This document shows, one piece after another, positions 22,526 to 34,326 of a DNA stretch of 64,000 bases. The notes under the pieces were generated by a model. The model was not told the origin of the DNA, ran no database searches, and saw only the letters and a program-made list of their open reading frames with translations. Each line of letters begins with the position of its first letter. Position 1 is the first letter of the stretch. The DNA comes from Xenopus tropicalis (Eukaryota; Chordata; Amphibia; Anura; Pipidae). Location of the stretch: NCBI RefSeq assembly GCF_000004195.4, contig NC_030679.2, positions 29,625,712-29,689,711 of the forward strand. Direction: 5' to 3'. The position numbers were made by a program, and so were the translations under genes.

Positions 22526-22637
22526 TACAGGTATGTAAACTGTTATCTAGAATGCTTGGAGTCTATGGGAGATGGCCTTTCCGTAATTCAGAACTTTCTG
22601 GATAACAGGTTTCCGGAAAATGGGTCCAATACATGTA
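22526..22637. mobile_element. TACAGGTAT-family MITE, minimal 112-bp copy
   Basis: Begins TACAGGTATGTAAACTGTTA and ends GGGTCCAATACATGTA. The internal CTATGGGAGATGGCC and TTTCTGGATAACAGG are family hallmarks. The AT-rich middle of full copies such as 25689-26020 is absent. Confidence 0.75.
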
Positions 22638-22810
22638 CCTGGGTACTGTTGTTTCATTATTATTTGCCTGTTTATATACACAAGTATATACTATCAGTAA
22701 ATAATGTATGAACAGGGGATGCCTTGGCATTAAATATTTGTTAGGGAGAATTTTTCTTAGTATATTCAGTTATTATTTAATAACCTCCTCACAAATTATA
22801 CCTTAGTTGG

Positions 22811-23925
22811 TACAGGTATGGGATCCCTTATCCGGAAACCCGTTATCCAGAAAGTTCCTAATTACAGAAAGGCCATCTCCCATAGACTCCATTATAAGCA
22901 AATAATGATTGAATGATTCATTCAAAATGATTCCCTTTTTCTCTGTAATAATAAAACAGTACCTTGTACTTGATCCCAACTAAGATATAATTACCCCTTA
23001 TTGGGGGCAGAACAGCCCTATTGGGTTTATTTAATGGTTAAATGATTCCCTTTTCTCTGTAATAATAAAACAGAACCTGTACTTGATCCCAACTAAGATA
23101 TAATTACCCCTTATTAGGGGCAGAACAGCCCTATTGGGTTTATTTAATGGTTAAATGATTCCCTTTTCTCTGTAATAATAAAACAGTACCTTGTACTTGA
23201 TCCCAACTAAGATATAATTACCCCTTATTGGGGGCAGAACAGCCCTATTGGGTTTATTTAATGGTTAAATGATTCCCTTTTCTCTGTAATAATAAAACAG
23301 AACCTGTACTTGATCCCAACTAAGATATAATTACCCCTTATTAGGGGCAGAACAGCCCTATTGGGTTTATTTAATGGTTAAATGATTCCCTTTTCTCTGT
23401 AATAATAAAACAGTACCTGTACTTGATCCCAACTAAGATATAATTACCCCTTATTGGGGGCAGAACAGCCCTATTGCGTTTATTTAATGGTTAAATGATT
23501 CCCTTTTCTCTGTAATAATAAAACAGTACCTGTACTTGATCCCAACTAAGTTATAATTACCCCTTATTAGGGGCAGAACAGCCCTATTGGGTTTATTTAA
23601 TGGTTAAATGATTCCCTTTTCTCTGTAATAATAAAACACTACCTGTACTTGATCCCAACTAAGATATAATTACCCCTTATTGGGGGCAGAACAGCCCTAT
23701 TGCGTTTATTTAATGGTTAAATGATTCCCTTTTCTCTGCAATAATAAAACAGTGCCTGTACTTGAGCCCAACTAAGATATAATTAATCTTTATTGGAGCC
23801 AAAATAATCCTATCTTTAAATGATTTTTAGCAGACTTAAATTGTAGAGATCTAAATTACGAAAAGATGCCTTATCCATATAACCCCAGGTCACGAGCATT
23901 CTGGATAACAGGCCCCATACCTGTA
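22811..23925 (+). mobile_element. TACAGGTAT-family MITE expanded by a 113-bp array
   Basis: Starts TACAGGTATGGGATCCC and ends CCCCATACCTGTA, the family's terminal inverted repeat. Full copies are about 330 bp; this one is about 1.1 kb because an internal unit is repeated (22929-23790). Outer arms such as CTTATCCGGAAACCCG and GAGCATTCTGGATAAC are preserved. No coding capacity. Confidence 0.88.
22929..23790 (+). repeat. 113-bp tandem array inside the MITE, about 7.5 units
   Basis: GATTCCCTTTT begins units at 22929, 23044, 23157, 23271, 23384, 23497, 23610 and 23723 (spacing 113-115). Units contain CTGTAATAATAAAACAG and CTTGATCCCAACTAAGATAT. They alternate between two types, with TTATTGGGGGCAG or TTATTAGGGGCAG, so the array grew at least partly by dimers of about 227 bp. 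The same unit is repeated in the inverted MITE at 37454-38124. Confidence 0.93.
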
Positions 23926-25388
23926 TACATATTTATACACAACAATAAATTATTCACACAATTTATTTACTCTTTCCTAGGTACTGCTTGGCTGGGGATA
24001 TGAACCAGCACTTACTAGCACCAGCACTAATTAACCTCTTACACATAGGCCAATAGGGGGAGAGAGTAGTTAGAATTTTGCTATCAGTAGAAAAGTTGTC
24101 CAAATATTTCTGGAGATTTTTAAAATGCAAGATATACAAAAAAAATTGCTAGAAAGAAAGAATCAAGCCAATCAAGTCAAGAAGCACTCAGTGATATTAT
24201 TTAAGATTAACCAATATCAAAATTAAAGACGTTCCAGTTTTTTCATGTTGCGCAGTTGGTAAGTAACTATATCCGTGTAATTTTTGCTTTCATATTTTTA
24301 GGAAATTTGTGTTAAAAAGAACAGTCTTATTCACATTGATTGTAAGGCGTTTACTTGTATATCAACACAGCCATATGCTAGACCATACTGCATCCCAGAA
24401 TGCCTGAGTCTGTTATAGAACAAGAGCAGAAGAGCTCCAGTTACCATATAGGTTTATTGTATGTGTGTGGGAAAAATAGTTACATCATTGCAATGTTTGA
24501 AATTGTATGTTAACCCCCCCCCCATTCATTTCTCACATTCTGATTATTTTCTAAGCAGATGGCGGCACCAAAAATACTTTGAACATGAGAAATCCAAAGT
24601 AAAATCGCTTCTAATACAATATTGTTGTATAAAGCAAATGCAGTTTCATCTTGGTACATGTCAATGTTTGAAAAGCTTAAATATTATCTATGATTTCTGA
24701 CTTTGAACATACACATTGGCATTGACACTTTTGGTTACACCATATCTTTACATCCTCTTTGCTGGCAATGGGAATCAAAGTCTTAATTTTAGAAAAACTT
24801 CTTGGTTTAAAAAAGAAAATGCTTACAGTTGGCTAAAATGAGTTTGCTATCTTTAAATGGAGTGGGTTATGCTAATGGGGCTAAGCATCCGTTTCCCAAA
24901 ACTGAAATTACTGCCGCGTGGCAAATCTCATTAACTTTTTTCAAAACTAATGAGGGAAAAGAAAAATGCTGAGGAAAGCAAAAAGTTACATGTACGCCCA
25001 TACACATGTCATTACTCTGTAAGCTTGGAGGGTCTAAATAAATTGGCACTATTTTGTATCAATTTGTAATTGATTATTGCAAAGCAACCAAGTAAATGGT
25101 GTAGTGTAGGGTGATGCTGGAGGGTAAATGGAGCTGGAAACATCATTTTATGAAGTTACAATTTTTATTAAAGCCCAAACTGAACTGAGAACTGGCCTAT
25201 TTTGATAAGGGGACGGCAAAAAAGTTGGGGTCTCCAGTTGAAAGAATAAGGAGCCCTTTTTATAGGGTGGTCTTTGATATGCAGGCCACCCTATACAATT
25301 ATTAAAACTGTATAGAACAAAAGCCTTCTTTAAAAGTATTGCTTCAGCCACATATGAATAGACTACAAACACCGGCATATGCCACAAC
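23926..25388. other. Mostly unique DNA, no gene recognised
   Basis: A C run lies near 24515. No coding or repeat signal could be supported. Confidence 0.45.
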
Positions 25389-25576
25389 TAGTGATGAAAC
25401 ACCCATTGACTCCAATGTTTTTGGCTCAAAAATGCCAATTGACTTCAATGCTTTTGACTTAAGAAAAAAATGGTACAGATTCTGCCATTTCAGAATGAAT
25501 AAATGATGAGGAAAAAAATGCTCATTGAACTCAAAATTAGAAAAATTTGCATTCAAACAGGGTTCACTCATCACTA
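25389..25576. mobile_element. hAT-type MITE, TAGTGATG family, short copy
   Basis: Starts TAGTGATGAAACACCC and ends TTCACTCATCACTA. A short direct duplication is present inside (ATTGACTCCAATG and ATTGACTTCAATG). The target duplication is not clear, so ends are by terminal motif only. Confidence 0.65.
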
Positions 25577-25688
25577 CATATTACCAAAGGTAACTTAACA
25601 TGTTTTATCAAGAGTCTGCATGATATTTTATTTAATTTAGAAAAAAACTCTCTATATATTATTTTAAATAGTAATGACAGTAATTTAG

Positions 25689-26020
25689 TACAGGTATCGG
25701 ACCCCTTATCCGGAAACCCGTTATCCAGAAAGCTCCGAATTACGGAATGCCTGTCTCCCATAGACTCCATTTTAATCAAATAATTCAGAATTTTAAAACT
25801 GATTTCCTTTTTCTATGTAGAATTAAAACAGAACCTTGTAATTGATTCCAAATAAGATATAATTAATCCTTATTGGATGCAAAACAATCCTATTGGGTTT
25901 AATTAATGTTTTATTGATTTTTTAGTAGATTTAAGGTATTAAGATCCAAATTACGGAAAGACCCCTTATCCGGAATACCCTTGGTCCCGAGCATTCTGGA
26001 TAATGGGTCCTATACCTGTA
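25689..26020 (+). mobile_element. TACAGGTAT-family MITE, standard full-length copy (332 bp)
   Basis: Starts TACAGGTATCGGACC and ends GGGTCCTATACCTGTA. The arms contain CTTATCCGGAAACCCG and GAGCATTCTGGATAAT; the middle contains ATCCTTATTGGATGC and GGTTTAATTAATG. It is the reference in this window for the expanded and truncated copies. Confidence 0.9.
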
Positions 26021-26563
26021 CTCTGTATAGCAAGGTTCCCAGTGATCCCAGGGGCCTGAAGGTCAGCTAGCATCAGATTTAAAGAAAAGTTTTCATTTGC
26101 TGTCAGAGATGCTTCTGTAACTACTGTACTACAAGATTTCACTCATATCCATTGCCTCTTTGTTATAGAGAGCCCTGGTTAGAAAGGATAGTTAGTAAGA
26201 TGTGACTGATTAGTATATTGGCGTATAAAGTGCAAGATTAAATGCTTATATTCAAAGCAAGATTACAAAGAGTGCTCCCTTTTATAAATGGATTACAGAG
26301 AGTGCAATCCTTGGTTTCAAGCTCAGGATTCCTTGAAGTGTTGATAGCTGCAGGGGTCACCTTTTGACAAAGGTGCCATACAATTTAGACTGACAGATTG
26401 CTTGCTCTGCTTCCTAGAAACAGACAATTAAATGAAGCCTTTATCATCATTAGTGGACATCAAGGAGTTGAAGGAAAAGAAGGCACATTAGTAATGCACA
26501 AGATGAAGGGTAATTTGAAAGTAATGAACAGTACTACGTTCGTCTGCCTTGTTTTCCAGCAAA
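26021..26563. other. Unassigned DNA
   Basis: No gene or repeat recognised. GATTACAAAGAGTGC and GATTACAGAGAGTGC (26260-26310) form a small local direct repeat. Confidence 0.4.
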
Positions 26564-26779
26564 AGGTGGCCATACATGCTGAGATCCACTCATTTGACGA
26601 GGTTCCACCCTAAGGTGGGTGATATTGGGCTAATTTGACGGTGGGCATAGTCTGACTGAGGACTGCACCAATGAGCTGATGGGGTCCCTGATCCGACAGA
26701 TGCCGGGCAAATGAGTTTCTGAATCAGCCTAAAGGACTCCGATCAGCAGCGTCAATCCTTAAATATGTCCGTGCCACCT
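26564..26779. mobile_element. AGGTCCCCATACA-like MITE (Harbinger-like?), diverged copy
   Basis: Starts AGGTGGCCATACATGC and ends ATGTCCGTGCCACCT. Internally CCCTAAGGTGGGTGATAT matches the interior of 63598-63882. The flank on the right is TAA and on the left AAA. Superfamily inferred from the better copy. Confidence 0.6.
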
Positions 26780-27326
26780 TAAGTCTAGCACAGGCTTTGG
26801 ATGATATTATATATATATGCCAAAGGGGGGGTAAAAAAGTCAGCTCTGTGCTCCTCCAACTAGTGCATTCCTCCACTATAGTGTCAGATACCCAAATAAC
26901 TGTGTGCGGAGCAAAACTTTATATCCAGACACAAAAGAGATAAAAAGAAAACATAGAATATCCAACCAATTTAAAAAAAAGTGGATGTTAGATATATGTT
27001 ATTCTCACCTGAAAAGTCGCCAGGCACAATTCACCTTGTACCTTGATCAAAGGATACTGTTACTTACACAGAAGAACGTTAGGAGACCTTTGTAAGCAAT
27101 GTACTTGCATGTGGGTGATTCTCTTATAAAAAGTAATTGTGCACTCCGAAAAGAAATGTACAGGGAGCTTATTAAATCTAAATAAAGGAGAATAAGCAAT
27201 TCTGAATGGATCACTGACCCTGCGTACAGAATATCCAATGACTTTTGCAAGCACCTTTTAGGTTCAAGTGAAGATTTTGAATAGTGACGTAATCAGAAAT
27301 ATTTGCTTAAAAAGTTAAATACACTT

Positions 27327-27590
27327 AAAGGGAACCTGTCACCCTGTTTTTTGAAACCAACATTAGTTTCTTAGCCAAACTATGTTTTTACATTGTAAAA
27401 TATTGAATTGCTGCTTTAAACCTCTGTGGTGCCGTATGTATACAAATCTACTGATACAAACAGCATTCTTCTGTGTTTTATAGTGCACCTCAGCAAGTGA
27501 CTTACTGAGGGCCACAATGTGTAGCAGTACTATAGCAGCATTCTCATATATGAAGGTATCAAAGGTATCCACATATGTTCTCTGAGAGTC
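27327..27590 (+). mobile_element. T2/Kolobok-like left end, incomplete
   Basis: CTTAAAGGGAACCTGTCACCC at about 27325 is a typical T2-like terminus following a TTAA. No matching right end was found, so the stated end is arbitrary. Confidence 0.35.
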
Positions 27591-27946
27591 TCATAACCAA
27601 AGTTTTCTGTGAAACTTCCTATTACGACTAAGTACTTACACTATCTCTTAAGTTCCTCAGACACCCAAAAGGCTTCTTCCAACACAGTCCCACTACCTTC
27701 TATTACCTTCCGTTATCTTCTTGGAGCATTTGGTTATCACTAGGACTTCTGGGGCACAAGATAACAGGTTATTTCCCTTAATATATTGCTAGTTATTTTT
27801 AGCAGAGTTTTTATAGCTGTGAGTTGGGCAGGTTCCACTCCTTCATCCACCTGTTTTATAAGTATGTAATTTTTAATAAAGTAACAGATGTTTGTGCAGT
27901 AAAACTGGACAATTTTAGGACAACATTTATGACTGAAAATTGGAAA

Positions 27947-28045
27947 TACAGGTATTGGTTTGATCATCCAGAAACAGGTTATCCAGAAAGTTTCAGAATA
28001 CTGTACAGCAATGCCATTTCCCATAATAAACAAACAATTCTTCTA
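27947..28045. mobile_element. TACAGGTAT-family MITE fragment
   Basis: TACAGGTATTGGTTTGATC followed by CAGGTTATCCAGAAAGTTTC matches one arm of the family; the remainder is missing. Confidence 0.6.
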
Positions 28046-28289
28046 GCAAGAGAATGTCCCTTGGTGCTCATCTAGCAGGCGCTTCGGCTGCACTCTACTC
28101 CCCATATAGGATTTCAAATCTGGTGGCCGGCCATATTTTCAGGAGGTAAGGACAGGGCCCATCTGAATGATATGCAAGCGAAGGGACTGGTAGAGGGCTG
28201 GAAGGAGGATGACTTCCCATCCCTCATAATAAAGCCACAGCTATATTCTTCATTGCCCAGATACCAGTGGCAATTTTAGGAAGGGCAAG

Positions 28290-28594
28290 GGCAGTGTGCT
28301 TTGCCATAAAATTCACAAAAATTTGCAAAATGCATTTGTCGCGCAAATTTTCTTGTTGCCTGCGTTTTTATGCGGCTGCACCCTTTTTTACGCAACCGTG
28401 CCCTTTTTTTGATGCTGCCACATCCAATTTTGCAGTGACTGCACCCAATTTGATGCTAAACAAATATTTTTTTTACGCATGCCAAATTTTTCTGAGGCAA
28501 ATTTTCACAGAAGTTTCCCAAAACAATTCGCAATGGTGAAATGCAGAAATTCACTTTGAATCAATGCCTGGTGAGAAATATTCGCTCACCACTA
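28290..28594. mobile_element. hAT-type MITE, TAGTGATG family, left end missing
   Basis: The right end ATTCGCTCACCACTA and the internal AAATTTGCAAAATGC and CAATGCCTGGTGAG are family features. The left terminus is replaced by GGCAAGGGCAGTGTGC. It shares a repeated CGCACCC/GCACCC theme with the copies near 48.1-48.9 kb. Confidence 0.65.
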
Positions 28595-28849
28595 CCCCTG
28601 ATACCTTTAACATAATGTTGGCTAAGTTAGCATAAATTCTAGTTTATAACAAAATTATTTTGCCTTTTTTATTATTATGTTAGTAGTAAGAAAGGTACAG
28701 TACTTTAGAATCTGCAGAACCTAATAAAAGAGATATTCTGCATTATAGATCCAGTACCTGTACTGAAACATTGAACAGCCTCAGTTAACGACTATAAATT
28801 TTCATAGGTACCAATAACTGATAAATTCATCAAGCATGGTTGCATTTAG

Positions 28850-29290
28850 AGCATGTGTTTTGAATGACAGGGCCAGGAAGTGGGGCTATGGGGGTTGTAG
28901 GCAGCTGCAAATTGGCTAGAGGAAAGTAGATTGGTTTAAGTGGGCATAGCAAGAGTACCTTGGCTCCATTTTACCTTTGCAGCACCACCCACCCTTCCTT
29001 TATGGTTAGGACATTGAGGAGCATTGCAAATTCAGTTGCAGCCATGTGGGGGTTACAGTGAGGGCAGAATGTCAAGAAATTGAAGTGATGGCAGAAGTTG
29101 TTTAGAGCTGAGGCTATGGGTAGCGGATATTAGCCGCTTTTAAAAGGGAAGGAGTACAGAAAAGGGGGTTAGCCTTAGCATTGCCGAGATGGGGGTAAAG
29201 GGGATCTCCATAAGAAAAGCCTTTAGCAGCTAGTGGTGGGGATCCAATTGGGCAACTTATGGTTAAAAAATTTAACTGCTGCCTTTCCAA
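28850..29290. other. G-rich segment of unknown origin
   Basis: A G-rich stretch on the plus strand (GGGGCTATGGGGGTTG, GATGGGGGTAAAGGGG) in an AT-rich setting. It resembles 49790-50460 in composition and may come from a retroelement, but no coding or terminal motif was recognised. Confidence 0.3.
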
Positions 29291-29753
29291 CCCACAGGTG
29301 TTTCAGTGTTTTGTATGGAGTTTACAGGTGGGAAAGGGGCCAAATACAAATTTATAGGTAGCCTCAGCTTTAGATAGTGGAATAGAGCCGAGGAGAATGT
29401 TTTGCCAAGTGAATGGCTGGTGGAGCATACATTTTGTGGTGTCACAAATAAAGACAATATGGATTGAAAAGAATAAAATAAACAACTAAAATGTAAGATC
29501 AGTAAAGAGAAAAGAAAGAATTACTAATCAAGATGAGAAAATAAAAACATATTCAACAAAATAGAAAACTCTTAAATGTACACAGGCAATGTCATGAAAT
29601 TTACCATTTCAAACATTCTATTCACAACTGGTTTAGAGTAGCTCTTTAGCCTTGTGTCTGACTGACATTTCCATTTACTGAAGGCCACCTTTTCATATTT
29701 ACGCCATAGAATATATCAGTTTATTAGACAGGACCTCAACAAAATGTACAATG

Positions 29754-29985
29754 TACATGTATGGGATCCATGATCTAGAAACCCATTATCTAGAAAGTTC
29801 AGAATTAAGGGAAGGCCCTCTCCCATTGACTCCATTATAAGCAAATCATTTCATTTTTAAGAAATGATTTCCTCTCTATTAATAAAACAGTACCCTGCAC
29901 TTGATGGTAACTAAGCTGCATGAATTCATATTGGTGGCAAAACAATCCTACTGGGTTTCTTTCATGTTTAAATAATTTTTAGCAT
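29754..29985 (+). mobile_element. TACAGGTAT-family MITE, right end lost
   Basis: Starts TACATGTATGGGATCC and retains CTCCCATTGACTCCATTATA and CTACTGGGTTTCTTTC. It stops at AATAATTTTTAGCA without the second arm. Confidence 0.7.
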
Positions 29986-30339
29986 CAGGGGATTTTGGTG
30001 CCATCCCCTCCTTGCCCCTTCACCCTTTTTAATTTGAGGGGGCCAAGAGGGGTTGCAACATTAGTGCAGAAAACGCAATAGCGTTCTGTGAATTAAAAGA
30101 GCCAAAATTCCAATTCTTGAAGTTACCAGGCAAGACTTTTTGCCACCCCCTAGTAATCTCAGGGATGCTGCTACCTCAAGAGAGTTTCTCAACTTGCCTC
30201 ATGGAAGCACACCCCTATATATAAGACTTGAGGTGTGGTGATGCAAATTACAGTTAAGCACTGATTCTAATCACCCCTATTTCAGAGTTCATGTCAAATT
30301 AAAATGAAGGTTTACCTTTCTGTTACTTTTTATATTTAA

Positions 30340-30895
30340 AGGAACAGTAACATCAAAATATGAAAGTGTATAAAAGTAATAACAATATAATGTACTATTG
30401 CCCTGCACTGGTATAACTGGTGTGTTTGTCTCAGAAACTATTATAGTTTATATAAACAAAGCAACTGTGTAGCCATGGGGGCAGCCATTTGAATGAGAAA
30501 AGGCACAGGTTACTTAGCAGATAACAGATAAAATGCCATTGTAGTCTAATAATAAATAGCAAAGATTTTCAGTGGAATAAAAACAACAACATTTATTGGC
30601 TCAAATTAACTAAAACATAACTTATATGAAAAGCATACTATACCAAACAATGACCAGGTGCATCTTAATCTCCTAAATTGTATTCTACAGAGTTCATTTT
30701 TTATCTGCTATGTAACCTGTGCCTTTTCTCCTTTTTTCCAGCTTGAATGGCTGCCCCCATGGCTACACAGCAGCTTATTTATATAAACTGTAGGAGCGTT
30801 CTGTAGCAAATACACCAGTTTTACCAGTGCAGGGCAACAGCACATTACATTTTAATTACTTTAAAACACTTTCATACTTTGGTGTTACTGTTCCT
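30340..30895. mobile_element. T2/Kolobok-like foldback MITE (556 bp)
   Basis: AGGAACAGTAACATCAAAA at the left is mirrored by TTTGGTGTTACTGTTCCT at the right. TTAA flanks both sides (30336-30339, 30896-30899), the Kolobok/T2 target site. The arms are long: CCATGGGGGCAGCCATTT on the left is the complement of AATGGCTGCCCCCATGG on the right. A second copy lies at 61062-61465. Confidence 0.9.
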
Positions 30896-30963
30896 TTAAA
30901 ATAAGGTTGCTTTGGTTCTTCTGCTTTTCCTAGCTTATTTATCTTAAGGACAATTTTACTTAA

Positions 30964-31430
30964 AGGGACAGTAACCATCCCATTTCAACATGAACATGAG
31001 CTGAATGGATAGGACTTGTGCTGAACACACTTTTTGCTTATTGTTTTAATTAATAAATATCTATGGTTTCTGTTATTTCTGGCACTTAACAAAGATATGA
31101 AGCCATTTTTACTTAATCACTTCCTGTCACTTCCTGTCCAACAGAACTTTAATAAAGCTGATAAAACAATGACCAGTCTAATAAGAAGTCCCTGATTATG
31201 AGCTGCTCAAAGGAAAATTAGGTAAATACAAATACAAAAGGTGATTATAGTATTTAGGAGGCACAATAAAAATGTTTTTTTCACTGTAAGAGAATAAATA
31301 GTGCATGTATTGAAGCACAGCCCATTTTTAAAAAAAAAATATTTGTAAAATCTTTATTAAAAGAAAAAAAAAATCTTTATTGAAAAAAAAAAGGACTGGT
31401 TTGTTGTTTAGGAACATATTTACTTTCCCT
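30964..31430. mobile_element. T2/Kolobok-like MITE, second family
   Basis: The left end AAGGGACAGTAACCATCC and right end ACATATTTACTTTCCCT are flanked by TTAA (30960-30963 and 31431-31434). It lies only 60 bp after the preceding T2 element. The interior GGACTTGTGCTGAACACAC recurs near 45640. A-rich tracts occur near 31330-31390. Confidence 0.8.
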
Positions 31431-31434
31431 TTAA

Positions 31435-31942
31435 AGTAAAAAGGTAGCAGCTGTAAATAGGCTAAATAAGCACAAAAAGATTATGTAGTGTCACGGTAAT
31501 ACTTTTTTCCATATTCCAGTCTTATTATCACCACCTGCTCTCAGCTTTAGTTAATATAGGGACACAATAAATGTTAATTTAAAAATGAGCTAAATTCTTT
31601 TAATTAGACACTATGGAGAAGTGCACTAATAATTCTGTGGCCTACTAATGAATTCATCCCTTTTCTATTACATTCTGTTCAGTTCAACAAGGTTATATAA
31701 ATGTGTACTGTTGTTTATTGCAGTGTGTTAAACAGCAGGTGGTCTTTTGGAAATTCGCAAACCTTTCTTAAACAATATAATCTCGTTCTGAGGAAAAATA
31801 TGTTTAGTGTATAAATAGAAAAGGCATTCCAGGTAATACAGTAAAACAAATTAATAAAGCATTATGGTTTTTTATGGTTAGCACCGCCCAGTGAATGATA
31901 GTTACTCGCCAAAATTACATTTAAAAAAAGAAAAGCATATCA
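31435..31942. other. Unassigned DNA
   Basis: AT-rich spacer between MITEs. No gene recognised. Confidence 0.4.
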
Positions 31943-31950
31943 AGCTCAGG

Positions 31951-32219
31951 CAGGGATCCCCAAGCTTTTCTACCTGTGAGCCACATTCATATGTGAAAAC
32001 AGTTGAGGAGCATCACAAGCAGGAAAAGCTACCTGGGAGTACCAAATAAGGGCTGTGATTGGTTATTTGATAGCGGACTGTCAGTACACCTGTTTTTTAA
32101 TGCAACTAAAACTTGCCTCAAAGCCAGAAATACATAAATAAACATCTGCTTTGAGGCCACTGGGAGCAACATCCAAAGGATTGGCGAGCAACATTTTGCT
32201 CCCGAGCCACTGATCACTG
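31951..32219. mobile_element. hAT-type MITE, CAGGGRTCCCCAACC family (copy 3)
   Basis: Starts CAGGGATCCCCAAGC and ends CCACTGATCACTG. Flanks AGCTCAGG (31943-31950) and AGCTAAAG (32220-32227) agree at 6 of 8. The internal GGGAGCAACATCCAAAGG ties it to the copies at 11167 and 12881. Confidence 0.85.
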
Positions 32220-32348
32220 AGCTAAAGCAACATTGGTATCAAAACTAGGCTAAATAGGAAATATCTTTCAGGTGTGGATGGTGACATTTTTGTTTGGCGG
32301 GCTACCAATAAAAGGCATTTCACTGGAGTAGCTATGATTATATTTGAA

Positions 32349-32555
32349 TACATCTGGATCCGTTATCTGGAAACCTGTATCCAGAAAGTTCTGAATTATA
32401 AGAAGGCCATCTTACATAGACTTCATTTTAATCAAAACATTCAAAATATTAAAAACTGTTAACTAGATCCCATCTAAAGTATAATTAATCCCTATTAGTG
32501 ACAATACAATATTATTGGGTTTGAGTAATGTTAAAATGTTTTTTTTATTAGATTT
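32349..32555 (+). mobile_element. TACAGGTAT-family MITE, truncated by the next element
   Basis: The arm GGATCCGTTATCTGGAAACC and the middle CAATATTATTGGGTTTGAG match the family. It stops at GATTTA exactly where the GGGGCACTTTTG end of the minisatellite MITE starts. The missing part was not found after 34172. Confidence 0.65.
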
Positions 32556-34172
32556 AGGGGCACTTTTGTCAAAGTATGATTTAGTCTGAATGGAAAAAAA
32601 TCTTATTTTTTCTAATTTATTGAACTATACGTAATTTCCACTATATTTCTGCAACTTTTGGTGTTTTGCATCAATTTGTGCAACAAAATTGCATTTGTCG
32701 CAACGAGTACGAAAGTTTCGGATTCATTTACGCTTCGGTATCGTGACTTTCTTTTGGCCAGGTTGGAGCTGCAGAGTGCCATTGAGTCCTATGGGAGACT
32801 TTCCTTGGGCCAGGTTGGAGCTGCAGAGTGCCATTGAGCCCTATGGGAGACTTTCCTTGGGCCGGGTTGGAGCTGCAGAGTGCCATTGAGCCCTATGGGA
32901 GACTTTCCTTGGGCCGGGTTGGAGCTGCAGAGTGCCATTGAGCCCTATGGGAGACTTTCCTTGGGCCGGGTTGGAGCTGCAGAGTGCCATTGAGTCCTAT
33001 GGGAGACTTTCCTTGGGCCGGGTTGGAGCTGCAGAGTGCCATTGAGCCCTATGGGAGACTTTCCTTGGGTCGGGTTGGAGCTGCAGAGTGCCATTGAGCC
33101 CTATGGGAGACTTTCCTTGGGTCGGGTTGGAGCTGCAGAGTGCCATTAAGCCCTATGGGAGATTTTCCTTGGGCCGGGTTGGAGCTGCAGAGTGCCATTG
33201 AGCCCTATGGGAGACTTTCCTTGGGTCGGGTTGGAGCTGCAGAGTGCCATTGAGCCCTATGGGAGACTTTTCTTGGGCCAGGTTGAAGCTGCAGAGTGCC
33301 ATTGAGCCCTATGGGAGACTTTCCTTGGGCCAGGTTGGAGCTGCAGAGTGCCATTGAGCCCTATAGGAGACTTTCCTTGGGCAAGGTTGGAGCTGCAGAG
33401 TGCCATTGAGCCCTATGGGAGACTTTCCTTGGGTCGGGTTGGAGCTGCAGAGTGCCATTGAGACCTATGGGAGACTTTCCTTGGGCCGGGTTGGAGCTGC
33501 AGAGTGCCATTGAGCCCTATGGGAGGCTTTCCTTGGGCCAGGTTGGAGCTGCAGAGTGCCATTGAGCCCTATGGGAGACTTTCCTTGGGCCAGGTTGGAG
33601 CTGCAGAGTGCCATTGAGTCCTATCGGAGACCTTCCTTGGGCCCGGTTGGAGCTGCAGAGTGCCATTGAGCCCTATGGGAGACTTTCCTTGGGCCGGGTT
33701 GGAGCTGCAGAGTGCCATTGAGCCCTATGGGAGACTTTCCTTGGGCCGGGTTGGAGCTGCAGAGTGCCATTGAGCCCTATGGGAGACTTTCCTTGGGCCG
33801 GGTTGGAGCTGCAGAGTGCCATTGAGCCCTATGGGAGACTTTCCTTGGGCCGGGTTGGAGCTGCAGAGTGCCATTGAGCCCTATGGGAGACTTTCCTTGG
33901 GCCAGATTGGAGCTGCAGAGTGCCATTGAGCCCTATGGGAGACTTTCCTTGGGCCAGGTTGGAGCTGCAGAGTGCCATTGAGTCCTATGGAAGGTTTCCA
34001 AAATTATTCATTGAAGGTTCAAAATCAGAAAGGTTTTTGAGCCATTTACGATCATTCGAATATGAAAATTTCATAACTTTTGGATCGCACCAAGATATTT
34101 TTATATGACCACAATACGAATTTTCTTGCAATTAATGTGGTTAGTCTGAATTTTGTCAAAAGTGCTTTGAAA
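32556..34172 (-). mobile_element. MITE carrying a 52-bp minisatellite (copy 2, inverted)
   Basis: Begins GGGGCACTTTTGTCAAAG and ends TTTTGTCAAAAGTGC, a plausible terminal inverted repeat. The arm before the array (GCTTCGGTATCGTGACTTTC) is the reverse complement of the arm after array 1 (near 4218-4236). The arm after the array (TCAGAAAGGTTTTTGAGCC, ATTCGAATATGAAAATT) is the reverse complement of the arm before array 1 (near 1700-1750). This copy is therefore inverted relative to 1555-4260 and preserves both ends. Confidence 0.8.
32749..33996 (-). repeat. 52-bp tandem array, 24 units, inverted
   Basis: Reverse complement of the 52-bp unit in array 1, with GAGTGCCATTGAGCCCTATG in most copies. 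The span is 1248 bp, exactly 24 units with no length variants seen. Variants include GAGTCCTATG, GGGTCGGG for GGGCCGGG, and CTATCGG. Confidence 0.97.
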
Positions 34173-34326
34173 CATGTCATTTTTTTATGTGAGTGGCAAT
34201 TTTTTGTTGCACGCCAATTTTTTATGTGGCAAATTTTGTCGCCCATTCTACAAAATAATCAACCAATGGCGAAACATTGAAATTTGCCATGAATCCATGC
34301 CTGGTGAATTATACTGCCCATCATTA
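34173..34326. mobile_element. TAGTGATG-family hAT MITE, right portion
   Basis: ACCAATGGCGAAACATTG, GAATCCATGCCTGGTG and a terminal GCCCATCATTA match the inner and outer right arm of the TAGTGATG family. The left part is absent; the boundary with the preceding element is approximate. Confidence 0.5.
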
